A stretch of DNA of 64,000 bases from Armigeres subalbatus (taxonomy: Eukaryota; Arthropoda; Insecta; Diptera; Culicidae), in contig NW_026943215.1 in NCBI RefSeq assembly GCF_024139115.2, forward strand, positions 1 to 64,000, written 5' to 3'. Under the pieces are notes generated by a model. It worked only from the letters and a program-made list of their open reading frames with translations, was not told the DNA's origin and searched no databases. A program made the position numbers and the translations under genes. Each line of letters opens with the position of its first letter. The first letter of the stretch is position 1. Below, one piece after another: positions 20,476 through 30,439 of this stretch.

Positions 20476-20839
20476 TTAGTTGGCCACCCCAACGTTTCTG
20501 CGTGACTTGCTCGCCACTTTGATACCATTCCACAAATAATTGGTTCTGCTATATGCATAGTGTCCACACAGCATCCGTGCATGAAAAGTAGTGGTAGTGT
20601 GCTTTGGAATCCTTTTCCCCATTGATGGTAGAAGAAAACCCATCGAAAGAGATTCGGCGGAGACCGTCCGTCCTTCCGTCGCATTCGCATCGGACCCAGT
20701 TTCCGGCGTGGAAGGCTCGCTATTTGCAAGGAAAGGCAGCGTTTGGTGCCTCGGTGTCATCGTCGAAAGGAAATTTCCCATGCGTTGCTCGTCGTACGAC
20801 GACGAAGACGTGCGACGCCGACGGCGGCGTAGAACGCTC
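20476..20839 (-). CDS. Possible protein-coding exon, unidentified
   Basis: On the minus strand the frame is open from a candidate splice acceptor (pyrimidine-containing tract ending CAAAG, exon from 20839) to a TAA at about 20476. It encodes an Arg run, then SSSSYDEQRMGNFLSTM, 'QTLPFLANSEPSTPETGSDA', 'TVSAESLSMGFLLPSMG', and later 'HTTTTFHARMLCGHYAYS'. The part 20600-20839 is CpG- and GC-rich compared with its flanks, and the product has the Ser/Pro/Thr composition of a cytoplasmic loop or tail. I do not recognise the protein. A GT near 'GGAATG|GTATCA' could be a donor. Confidence 0.35.
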
Positions 20840-21716
20840 CTTTGAAATGTGTAGCAAAAGAGTTGATGGAAATTTATGCAAATCAGGACCAAAGGGTATT
20901 TAATCAATCGATGATATAAGATGAAGCTTTCGTAGAGATCACAATTTAGCATTGGTTGCTCAGCATTGCAGACGTTTGCTGTGTAACATAGACCGTTCGA
21001 TTATGTTTTACATAATCAATAAAGTTTGATAGGTATTCTTCTTATATGAAGAACCGATCCTTATCACTACGACTTCAATAACTTGGTTATGTATTTTGAA
21101 GCAGTTTAAGATATTTTTTTTGTTGTTTTCTCAAATGATGGATGGACATTGAATTAAGTAAGAAGAAGAAAATAATTATAGTTTCGGTTTAATTAAGTTT
21201 CTTGAACATTGTAGCTTAGTATAGTATGGTACGATCATGGAATCGAGCTGTATCAACGGGTTTTATTAACCTTTACTTGTAACCTAATGCTTATGATTCG
21301 GAAATGTTTTTCTTTTCTTTATCGTTGTTCATTATCTATTAAGAGCGATTTATGCAAACCCTGCTTAAACTTTTTGGGCTTCTTGTCATCAATTGTATAC
21401 TCATTATTAATCAAGTGGGGTGATGATTCACAGTTGAGATGGTTCAATTCAATATTTCAAATTCCGTAAAATAAAAACAAGCTCATATGCAAACAAATGA
21501 TGTTTATTTCTATTCCGCCTTTGGACGGTTCACAATGACTCCATTGAAGTTGTTATCGAAAATGTAAATTTTCTTAGTACTTTGCATTCTCTGAATATGT
21601 ACTGTTTATGTGTAATGCAAACCATATTCCTATAATAACATCATGGAACAGGAGGGCTCTACAGAAGCAGTAACTTTGCTATCCATGCAGCACATACTTG
21701 CAGTGCGTATGTTCGT
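20840..21716. other. Unassigned sequence
   Basis: No gene or repeat is recognised. It is AT-rich between two GC-richer patches, as an intron would be if those patches were exons, but there is no proof of linkage. Confidence 0.3.
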
Positions 21717-21718
21717 AA

Positions 21719-21943
21719 ATTTTCTCCGCCCTGCGAAATCTGCATACCGCCCGATACCGAACCGGCACACAGGAAGAGGCAGTAAATCTAAACTCTTCCG
21801 ACGACTCTGACGATGATGGCGGGATACTTTGTTGCATTAAATGTGCATGTGCCAGCAGTTTCAAAAGCAGCGTGGCAAAATGCCCGGCAGTGGAAATGCG
21901 TGGAACCAGTCAGTGCTGCGGAGTCGCGCAGCAAAGCGGATAG
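21719..21943 (+). other. Open, Cys-rich coding-like patch (74 codons, no ATG start)
   Basis: Between TAA (21716-21718) and TAG (21941-21943) this frame reads 'TQEEAVNLNSSDDSDDDGG' and then seven cysteines in about 35 residues (CC-x2-C-x-C, later C, CC). An acidic stretch followed by a Cys cluster is unusual for random DNA, and the patch is GC-richer than its surroundings. There is no ATG before the cluster, so it could only be an internal exon. The other frame (21813-22052) and the minus strand are also open, so the strand is not certain. Confidence 0.25.
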
Positions 21944-22042
21944 GTACGGCTCAACGATGAAGTCATGGGACACTCCAGCTGCTTCTTATGGGGTTCGCAG
22001 TGTTCCGCAGCTGGATGGAAGGTATAGGACCTACCTATCGCT

Positions 22043-22177
22043 ATGGGCGTGAGTTCAGCGGAAAAAACGGGATCAAAAGCGGACGGCTGGTGGAGTAGTG
22101 CGAAAGTCCTCCTCCGTTGGCTGGTCGTCATCATAGTGGTCGTTTTCGTCGTACCCGTTTGGAAATGTGTAAGATGA
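22043..22177 (+). CDS. Possible small single-pass membrane peptide (44 aa)
   Basis: An ATG frame of 44 codons: a polar N-terminus (MGVSSAEKTGSKADGWW) followed by a hydrophobic helix (LLRWLVVIIVVVFVVPVW) and a short basic end. It lies just downstream of the Cys-rich patch and could be a separate small gene, a terminal exon, or chance. There is no family assignment. Confidence 0.25.
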   Translation: MGVSSAEKTGSKADGWWSSAKVLLRWLVVIIVVVFVVPVWKCVR

Positions 22178-22464
22178 ATAATTCATATTTTAATCGAGCT
22201 TAAAACGGTTTCTTCCAACTTTTTTAATGTTTGGGAGGATAACATTTTTCAGATCATGAAGCGAAGTTCTATGCATTTAGAGCAACAAATGGAAGTTCCC
22301 ATAATCTAGAATAACGACAACCAACAACATTCCTACCTAATTTTTTTCAGAAAAAAAATTAACTCAATTAAAAAAAGTTGGATTGGAAGCTTCAAGTTTC
22401 AAGAAACGAATACGTTCTCCAGGCAGTCAAATAAACTTCAACTTATTTGGTTTCCAGATAAATT

Positions 22465-22645
22465 GCATAGAGAAAATCCATAAAATACGTCAAATTCATT
22501 TCAACCCCTCCCTCCCCTCGTAACGCTTTTGTCCAAACCTTTAATATTTTTGTATAGATCGTCACGCTGTTTTGAACCCCCTCTCCCCTAAAAGCGTTTT
22601 TATTTGTGGATGGCCCCATATTAGTTGAGATTCCTTTAAAGCCAT
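22465..22645. mobile_element. MITE remnant, TCCATAAA...GCGT type
   Basis: Words near one end, 'aatccataaaatacgtcaaa', and near the other, 'aagcgtttttatttgtggatggcccc', are imperfect complements, with C-rich 'cccctc.cccctc' runs inside. It matches the better-preserved element at 26580-26735. Confidence 0.5.
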
Positions 22646-22702
22646 TGGTTGTGTACTTAGAGTAAGGCGCAGTTGTATGGAAAAACGCAAACTTCATTCA
22701 AT

Positions 22703-23488
22703 CAAGTGAGATCAAGGTTTTTCTGAACCGTTTTGGGACCCCAATCAACTGTGCAAAATATGGGCAAGATTGGTTGCGCCCTCACTTTCCGCATCGCGTT
22801 TTAATTTATATGGAGATTGGTATGGGAAAACAGCTTTTTATTTTCTCTTAGCGCTTCAATTTATCGTCAATCGCTGACTTAATACGTTGCATATACTAGG
22901 AAAGATACCGAAAGACTATGCTGAAGAAGGTATGGGCAGGAAGGTTTACAAAAATGTTATAACGTTTCGAAATTGATTTTCAAACCATATGCAAGAAATC
23001 AATGTTTCTGCCAGCACTACCGGACAACCTTATGGTCAGCAAAACCCATCTTCCTTCTTGACGGAATTTTTACTTTGCAGAATGATTCCGTACTCCTGGC
23101 TCCAAAGCCTATAAAATCAATAATTTTGAAGTAACAGTCAGTTAAATTATTGGTTCACGTAGTTCGGCAGTGCTGGCAGGACAAACTTTTCGCTTATGGT
23201 TTGAACAATCAATCTTAGAAACGTTTAACGTTTTTCGTGCGTTCAACAACGTACCTTCTTCAACAAAGTTTTCGGCATCCTTCGGGTTATACTTTAACGC
23301 GATGTACGATTTACGATGAACTGAAACCTCTAGAGTAAAATGCTAAAATAAACATTTTCCCTTTCCATACAAACTTCAAATGCGATGCGGAAAGAAGGCA
23401 ATCGCTCAAATTCTGCACAGTTGTTTAGGACTCCGAATGGTTTCGAAAAACAGTTGATTTGGAAAAAAATGACCATGACGCCTCACTC
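22703..23488. mobile_element. Long inverted-repeat (foldback) element, copy A
   Basis: The two halves are inverted copies with loop-proximal divergence. 'caactgtgcaaaatatggg...tttccgcatcgcgtt' on the left matches the complement of 'aacgcgatg...tgcgatgcggaaag...ctgcacagttgttta' on the right. Further in, 'ctgccagcactaccgg' mirrors 'ggcagtgctggcagg'. The right end closes in cgtcatg-type sequence with TA following (catgacgcctcactc|TA). A related, 3'-truncated copy is at 60673-61330. No transposase is visible. Confidence 0.6.
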
Positions 23489-24240
23489 TATGACAATACA
23501 TGCAACAGACTGTATGTCCAACCACAATCTCAAGCTCAACTTTTTCTAAACTGATCTTAGATTGTTGACCGGCCCAGGGTAGAAATATTTCAGTCAATGC
23601 AGTGAAAACATGGATCTCATTATAATCTGCGGTCGGCTTCTCGCCGCCGTGGTAGTGCGACTGGGTGCAGCCGTAAAATCATTTCCAACACCGACCATTC
23701 AATTTCGCATTCAGCCACTCACAAGTCGCTCTGACATGCTGCTCAGTTCGCCTTACCATATGACTGTGGTGGCCCATTTAAACTGGTGATTTTTTTCAAT
23801 TTGCTGGGTGAATGTGTACATTTTGCTGTGGTAGATTTCATCTTCGTGGCGGAGTGGGTGATGTGAGTTCTGTTGTTTACTTTTCTGCCTCTCCGGGAAT
23901 GTGAGGTTGATTTCAAAGCAGGAAGAAAATAAAAAATGATATAAAAAAACATCACCTTCAACCAGTGCTGCCGAATATTTACAACCCTGCCAACAACTAC
24001 ATTCTGTAATCGTCTGATGGTTCCATTCCCCTAGAAGGGCAGTCATATATATAAATTAGGATTACGGCAAAATTTGTACTTTTAGTAATTTTGGGTTCAA
24101 CGATCTTTTTTTATTATTTGGTAGGCTCAGTCATTATCATACTTTACGGAGCCGATTTGTATTATATGCAAAATCCAAAAAAAAGTTCATTTACATTCTT
24201 GATGCTAAGATGCGTGGTGGGAAAATGCTTGTTATTTAGA
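23489..24240. other. Unassigned sequence
   Basis: No gene or repeat is recognised. Short minus-strand frames around 23743-24046 have no known motifs. Confidence 0.3.
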
Positions 24241-24780
24241 AAAGTAGTAAACAACTGATTAATCCATCTAGCGGTGTTAATGCCTTTCTGGTGCATTTGA
24301 AAAAAGTATTTTGCCATAACTTGCAACTTATGCCGAACAAATCAGTCAAGTCTAGATCAACATTTGAAATGGCATAACAGCCAAATTTATTCCTTCTGGT
24401 TTTTTCTAGACCAACATTTGAAAGGGCGTAACAGTCCAAATTTATTCCTTCTGATTCTTCATCTACATATGAAGCTTTATATGTGGACGAAGAATCATAA
24501 GGAATCATAAGCTATACGCCCTTTTCTTAACTTTATCCATATATATATAAATGTGACGAAGAACAAGAAGGAATAAATATTCAACTGTTACCTTCAAATG
24601 TTGGTCTAGAAGTATAAGTCCTAAAAAGTGATTTTTTTGCGACATACATACACACACACATGCACAAATATATCATCTGGTATCTATTACTATGGGTCTC
24701 CGGGCATCCTATAACAGTTCGTTTTGGAACAAACATTAGCCTTTACGTATACTTAGTATAGAGAAAGGCAAAAGGTTTAA
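24240..24780. repeat. Compound repeat: hairpin units plus GTATAC-type end
   Basis: The unit 'gaccaacatttgaaa.ggc.taacag.c.aaatttattccttctg' is present twice in direct order (24355-24465) and once inverted (24560-24612), so the region can fold. It is followed by a CA-rich run, 'gggtctccgg' and a 'gtatacttagtatag' palindrome that match 6830-6990 in inverted orientation. It is probably one dispersed element in two orientations in this window. Confidence 0.5.
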
Positions 24781-25303
24781 TATACCAATTTAAAGTTAAA
24801 TATAATATATTTTCACATAAATTATCTATAATCATGATATACTATTTAATAATCAGCTCTTGAATGGCAGCTAAAATTTAAATATCTTCTAAGAGATGTC
24901 TGAGAATGGAAATCAGGGAGAAACATTCTTTTCAGTCTCATAAAGTTGATAAAGAAAACATAATACTCGTGTTCATCAATTCAGGTAATTTTTTACCATC
25001 GTTTATTTATTTCCAAGCTCTTTCTCAGACTGTGCTAACTGAAATGCCATCTAGGCAGCACCAAATATGAATACCTTAAAGGATTAATAAAATTGAAGCG
25101 GTACACGATTAAATTGAGCAAGAAATATCCTTCAAACAAACATAATTTTGTTATTTGTTTACCCTAGCTTTCTCGTGGACGTTTGCAGCTGAAATAGCCT
25201 TTAGATGAAAGATAGGATGTAAATATTTACTCAGAGGATGTTTCTGAGGGGATTTGAGAGAAACATACTTTCTTAGTGTATTAAGAAGTTAACAATGAGT
25301 ACA

Positions 25304-25790
25304 ATCAAAGGTAATTGCCTATTTCGGATTAAACCACCGACTTGGACGTTAATTTACAATGTTATGAAAACTCATATGTGAATATGTACGTTATGTAATT
25401 CTTCATCAGCAACGTACTGACCAAGTGAGGTTGTGTAAGCTATTTGCCAGTCGGTCGTCAAGCTCAAGAATGTGTAGCCGCCAGACATTCTAAATACTCA
25501 CGCTCCTCTAATGTGGATGTACAATACACATGTGGAAGTATTGGCTTGAAATGGATTGCGAGTGATTTGACTATGCGTCCAATTTGGGAATCTCGGCTCG
25601 TTCATAGCCGCTAGGTTGCGAAGGCCGACGGAGGTCCTTCGTAGCTAGTTGTTAAAGCACCAGTCTAGCGTACTGTTGGGTCATGAGTTCGAGTCCCATC
25701 GAAGGAAAGTGGTTACCTCCGATACATTTTCCTAATCAATATCTTCCACATAGAGCATATTCACATGAGTTTTCATAACATTGTAAAATA
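25304..25790 (+). mobile_element. tRNA-bearing inverted-repeat element, copy 2
   Basis: The left block (about 25353-25397, 'tttacaatgttatgaaaactcatatgtgaatatg...') is repeated inverted on the right (about 25744-25786, 'catattcacatgagttttcataacattgtaaa'). The tRNA-like core lies near the right end. The middle holds about 150 bp absent from copy 1 at 4410-4750. It sits inside a satellite unit, so it is mobile. Inverted ends plus an internal Pol III promoter is an unusual architecture. Confidence 0.65.
25635..25706 (+). tRNA. Degenerate tRNA-like core of copy 2
   Basis: It has the same acceptor (TCCTTCG/CGAAGGA), anticodon loop (CTAGCGT) and box B (AGTTCGAGTCC) as the copy at 4554-4627. Two single-base losses in the D arm (TAGCTAGTTG) damage box A, and one T-stem pair is lost (ATGAG against CCCAT). 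It is probably not a working tRNA gene. Confidence 0.6.
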
Positions 25791-26579
25791 AGTGAAAGTA
25801 TGTTCCGTCAAAGAAACATAGTAAAGCTATTTGTTTACCATTTGCTTGGTCGCAAACGGTCGCAGCTGAAAAACCTTTAGATGACAGATTAGAGTGTAAA
25901 TATTTACTTAGAGGATGTTTCTGGAGGGATTTGAAGGGAAACATACTTTATTGGAGGATGAAGATAACAAAATTTAGAAGAAATTGTTTTCCGTCGATGA
26001 AACATAGAAAAGTTATTTGTTTGCCATTAGCTTGGTCGCAGATGGTCACAGCTAAAATAGCGTTCAGATGATAGATAATAGCGTAAATATTTACTCAGGG
26101 AATGTTTCTGGAAGGATCTGAAGGTGGATGGTTATTGGTGGATGATAATAATGAAATTCAGAAAAATTGTGAATCCTTCATCAAACACAGTAGAGTTTTT
26201 CGTTGATCATTTGCTGTTGCGGACAATCCCAGCTGAGATGACAGATTAGAGTGTAAATATTTACTCAGAGGATATTTCAGAGGGAATTCAAAGGTAAAAC
26301 ATAAGTTTCAAGAGATATGCCAACATTTTCACGTATAGTTTATTTAACTGGATTATCCTAAATTCAGCCTATATACAGAGCATATTGGCTCAAATTCTAT
26401 AAAAACAGATTGCATCTTATATAGTATACCATAAAGTAGCAGTTTGGGATAACTTTGAATTTCGTTAAAGTTATGTTTTAGATTTATGACCTGTGGGGAA
26501 CCACTGTGCGTCGGAACGTCAGCTCGCCACTTTATATGGACAAAAATTGGAAAAAACGCCACACAAGCACGATTTCATT

Positions 26580-26735
26580 AGGGAAGATCCATTAATTACA
26601 TAACGCAAAAAATTGGCCATTTAAGCCTCTCCCCTATGTCACTTTTTGTATGAATCATTTATTTTTGTTTTGTTTTATTATTACACGTCGGGCAACCCTC
26701 CCCTCTAAGCGTTACGTAATTTATGGATGCTCCCT
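26580..26735. mobile_element. MITE, ATCCATTAATTACATAACGC ends
   Basis: The left end 'gatccattaattacataacgc' and the right end 'gcgttacgtaatttatggatgc' are inverted repeats of about 20 bp around a C-rich and T-rich centre. The family also occurs at 22465-22645. The exact target duplication was not resolved. Confidence 0.65.
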
Positions 26736-26814
26736 AAGTGTTTTTTTCTCAATGTTCCAAATACTATTTAGAGATGACGGATATCGAAAAGCAATCAATA
26801 TTTAAAAAAATGTT

Positions 26815-27255
26815 CTTGGTTTTCCAAACAATTTTGGTTTGAAACAAAGAAATAAACCATGATCCTCATACAGACCCTAAGAATCCATGCATATGATTTA
26901 CGATTTTGATATTTCTGTTTCTAGTTCTCCAAATCACTGAAATATTCAGAACCATGGTCTACCAGATCAATTAAGCGCCAAATCAGAATTCCAGGTTTTC
27001 CAAATCACTCTGGAATTCAGACCTATTGATCTACCAATTCAACTCGGCTCGGAACAAAACCAAAAGTAACGCATAGTGTCCATACAACCCCTGAGAAATC
27101 ATGCGTATGAATTACCGTTTGGATATGTCCAAATAGGATGTTCTGAGTTCACCAAATCATTTTGAGGTTCAAGCTCATTAATCTACCAAGTCAACTGGGC
27201 TTGGTACAAAATTTAAATCAACTCATGGTGCCCATACAAGCCCATATAGCCATTT
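26815..27255. repeat. Degenerate tandem repeat, about 150-170 bp
   Basis: Two to three diverged units carry 'ttccaaatcact.tgga.attca', 'gatctaccaa.tcaac', 'aacaaa', 'catggtg.ccatacaa.ccct.agaa.tcatg' and 'tatgatttacg' in the same order. Flanks are unassigned. It is non-coding. Confidence 0.5.
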
Positions 27256-27739
27256 TTAGATTACAAAATGCAAGGTTGGTGAGTTTGAAGATTCAAAACA
27301 TAAATCAATCTAGAGCGCTGCACTGCAAAAAAATACAGTTGAAAAAAAAATATTGGCACCGAGCAGCAGGTACTATGTCTAAGGAATTGAGGAACCTCAT
27401 ACATCTACAGCAGGGCAGCATGGACTATGTCCAAGGGCTTGACGACCCGTCCCCAAGCCATCTGTGAGTTGTGGCGCCTGCCTAGGATGTGATGGGTTTG
27501 ACGAGTGGCCCTGTTAAACCTCTAAAAAGCTGCATGTATCCGCAAGTAGGCTCCGCAAAGCGACCGTGTGCCTCAAGCGCACAAGCCCAGATCCTAGTGT
27601 TAGGTGGGCCTGACAAGACGGTTCTCCGACGAGACAGGGGTTTGCGCACCCAATAAGCCGCCTTTAAACAACCATTATGAACGACATGAAAATATACGAC
27701 TCGATACAATCAAGACGACCTAGGTAACGAATAAAGGAT

Positions 27740-28960
27740 CATGATTGGAAGCTTGGAACATGGAACTGCAAGTCGTTAGGCTTCGCAGAGTTGCGACAGG
27801 ATGGTCTAGATGAATTACATCCCCGCAAATCCGACATCGTAGCGCTGCAGGAAATCTGCTGGACAGGACAGAAAGTGGAAAAGCGGGCATCAGAGCTACT
27901 TCTACCAAAGCTTTGCGACAACGAGCTGGGATCCCCTTCATAGTGCTGGGAAAGATGCGCTAACGCGTGATTGGATGCGATCAATCAACGCAAGGACAGA
28001 TGGAAATGTACGGTAAAACACTGTGATTATGGAATATTTACATTTTATCCGATCAAATTTCATGCACCAAACAACTGAAACAGTTTTCCAAAAAATGTAC
28101 GCGACATTGTGACTATTTTTTGCCGATGAGACAAACTGTTTGTTTGCTCGTGTGATAGTCTCGTCCGTCGCATTCGCATGGCAATGCATGAGCTTTCTTG
28201 TTTCGGCTCGTGCGCAGCGCAAACAGAACAGAATCGAGTTCAATTACCTGTGGCGCACAGCCTGGAAAGAGAGCTAACAGGTACTGATTATAGTTCTAAT
28301 CTCAAAATAAGCAAGGGTAATGAAATGAAAATCGACACCAAAAACGGTTCGTTGTGATATTGTACAAAACAATTGTGGGGAGAGAAAACAGTAAAAGCAA
28401 GTGCTGACTGTTGTCTGCTTGGCAGGGCTGCTACGCGGCTGCCGTGGTTTTGTTTTCTGTGACTGCATGGCAGAATGAATAATAAAAAAAATGTCACCGT
28501 TCCCGTCCCTGCGCAAGGATGTGCATGCTGAGGATAAAAGCCGATTCTTGACTTATAGCATCATCACAGTGCACAGCCCACACGAAGGAGACCCGATGAC
28601 GAGAAGAAGCGTTCTATGCACAGCTGGAGCAGACGCCGATGGATGCCCTGCGGGACGTCAAAATCGTCATCGGTGACATGAACGCTCAGGTAGGAAGAGG
28701 AGATGTATAGACCGGTCATCGGACCGGATAGTCTACCCCGTATCGAACGACAACGACAAACGATGCCACTTTGCAGCCTCCCGTGAATATGGTAGTCCGA
28801 AGCACTTTCTTCCCCGCAAGAATATCCACAAGGCCACATGGAATCACCTAATCAAGTAACGGAAAACCAAATCGACCACGTTCTAATCGACGGTGAATTC
28901 TTCTCCACATCACGAACACGCCTACCACAGAGCGAATATTAGATCCGACCCTACTTCGTT
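27740..28960 (+). pseudogene. RTE endonuclease, split by an insertion
   Basis: Before the insertion the frame gives 'GTWNCKSLGFAELRQDG' and 'IVALQEICWTGQK' (the catalytic Glu in LQE). After it come 'SRFLTYSIITVHSPHEG', 'RDVKIVIGDMNAQVGRGDV' (GDMNA catalytic motif) and, in other frames, the 'NQIDHVLIDG'-like end. Stops and frameshifts are frequent. The about 500-bp segment 28011-28510 has no LINE character and was inserted inside the domain. Confidence 0.7.
28011..28510. other. Foreign insertion in the RTE endonuclease
   Basis: About 500 bp lacking LINE motifs separates two halves of one endonuclease domain. I see no terminal repeats that define its class, and its ends are approximate because the LINE around it is diverged. 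Confidence 0.5.
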
Positions 28961-29439
28961 GCAGTATCTGCGCTCAAAACTCTCGACGGTGTACAACACG
29001 CGTCGAGTCGTCCCCGCTGAACATTGGGCGGCTACAAGACGATAGACAGCAAGATTACGCGCAGCAGCTGCAAGTGGCACTCCCAACAGAAAAGCAGCTA
29101 GGCGCAGCATCTCTTGAAGATGGCTGGAGAGATATTCGATCCGTCATTGGAAGCACCGCAACGCACGCTAGGCACGATGGGATCAGAGAAACGACTGGTA
29201 TGACGGCGATGTGAGCAGTTGTTGAAGAGAAGAATGAAGCATGGGCGAGATTGCTGCAACACCGCACGAGGGCGAACGAGGCACGATACAATTGGGCGCG
29301 AACAGACAAAACTCGATTTTTCGGAGGAAAAGCGCCAACAGGAAGATCGAGACCGTGAAGAGACGGTACAATTTCCAATAAGTCCGTCCAGATATTTGGC
29401 TTCGCCTACGACATACTATTATGGAACGTAACTTTGAAG

Positions 29440-30125
29440 ATGGAGGAAGCCTATCAGACTGAAGAGGAAGCTAAGCAGATCGGACGTCATCAACACGTCG
29501 GCAAGAAGTACATGAAATGAAGAGGTTCAAGAAAGTGAGCCACCACCTCGAGTTTGCATCGGTGGTGACGAAATCGAGGTGGTAGAAGATGTTGTGTGAT
29601 ACCACGGAGGAAATTCGGAGACGCATAGTAGCTGGAAATTGTACCTACTTTGGACTCGCTCCGATCAAATAGGTTCGCCGCCGTACCAAACTGACAATCT
29701 ACAAACGCTCATTGGACCGGTAGTCATCTACGAGACCTGGACGATGCTCGTGGAGGACCAACGCACTGGGAGTTTTCGAAAGGAAAATGCTGCGTACCAT
29801 CTAGGTGGGGTGCATATGGCGACGGTACGTGGAGGAGGAATGAACCACGAGTTGCATCAGCTGTTGGAGAACCATCCATCGTTCACCCCGAAAATCGGAC
29901 GACTGCGGTGAGCCGGGCACGTAGCCAGAATGTCGGACAAAACCCGGTGAAAATGGTTTACAACGATCCAACGGCACAATAAGGCGAGGTGCAGCGGCGG
30001 GCGAGTGGATCGATCAGGTGGAAGATGACTTGTGACCCTCCGTAGAACTGCGTGGTTGGCGACGTGTAGCCATGGACCGAGCCGAATGGAAGACTCTTAT
30101 ATACCGCACATGCCACTTCGACCTT
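29440..30125 (+). pseudogene. RTE C-terminal region after the deleted RT
   Basis: Pieces in shifting frames show 'EEAKQIGRHQHVGKKY'-region residues, 'SIGGDEIEVVED' and 'EIRRRIVAGN', 'TIYKRS', 'ETWTMLVEDQR', 'MNHELHQLLENH' and 'AGHVARMSDKT'. These are the thumb and C-terminal signatures of RTE proteins. The RT core (fingers and palm with its FADD box) is missing between about 29370 and 29430. Confidence 0.65.
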
Positions 30126-30129
30126 AAGG

Positions 30130-30255
30130 CTGTTTACAGTTCAGAAAACGTGTCACGGGATTTAGTCTCCCATATTAAATGGGAGCGGGATTTGCGTTCC
30201 CGTGACAGGAGCAGAAGTCTACACGAAAAATATTTTCCTGAAGTGTAAACCCAAT
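30130..30255. mobile_element. Small MITE with TGTTTACA ends
   Basis: 'ctgtttacagttcagaaaa' at the left is the imperfect complement of 'ttttcctgaagtgtaaac' at the right. 'tcacggga' and 'tcccgtga' plus 'tctcccat' and 'atgggag' add internal hairpins. It sits at the 3' end of the RTE copy. Confidence 0.5.
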
Positions 30256-30311
30256 CGCGGAAAAGTGCGGTGAAAATCCCATGTGTGAGATGCAAATCCG
30301 CGATGAAACTT

Positions 30312-30336
30312 NNNNNNNNNNNNNNNNNNNNNNNNN
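30312..30336. other. Assembly gap (25 N)
   Basis: A run of 25 unknown bases. The true gap length is unknown, and features on either side cannot be joined across it. Confidence 0.99.
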
Positions 30337-30439
30337 ATAATGCTTCGTTCGGTTACATTGCTGGTTCCTGAGTCGTTGTGAACTGTTCGAGGGACCCGTT
30401 CGTTCGTAAGCTTTGTGCTCAATGCAGTATTGAAAATTG

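Larger units (their letters stand above)
24860..26320. repeat. Satellite-like array, period about 170-190 bp
   Basis: Diverged units share 'cgcagctgaaatagcctttagatga', 'gtgtaaatatttactcagagga' and 'catttgcttggtcgca' in constant order. The word taaatatttact recurs at about 25219, 25898, 26083 and 26253. The gap between the first two is caused by the tRNA-bearing element at 25304-25790. A weaker unit starts near 24865. It is non-coding. Confidence 0.65.
27340..30125 (+). mobile_element. RTE-clade LINE (JAM1-like), heavily degraded
   Basis: The order is 5' sequence (27340-27735), start of the endonuclease (27740-28010), a foreign insertion (28011-28510), the rest of the endonuclease (28511-29330), an internal deletion that removes most of the RT, and the C-terminus (29440-30125). 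Typical phrases are 'TWNCKSLGFAEL', 'DIVALQEICWTGQKV', 'DVKIVIGDMNAQVGRGD', 'RRMNHELHQLL' style residues and 'AGHVARMSDKT'. RTE elements of Aedes (JAM1) have this composition. The clade call rests on motif recognition. Confidence 0.75.

Noticed and set aside
21910..22134. Minus-strand 74-codon frame
   Set aside because: It starts and ends without motif and overlaps the more gene-like plus-strand frames.
24860..26320. CRISPR-like array
   Set aside because: Units are about 185 bp, diverged and without alternating unique spacers. It is a eukaryotic satellite-type array.
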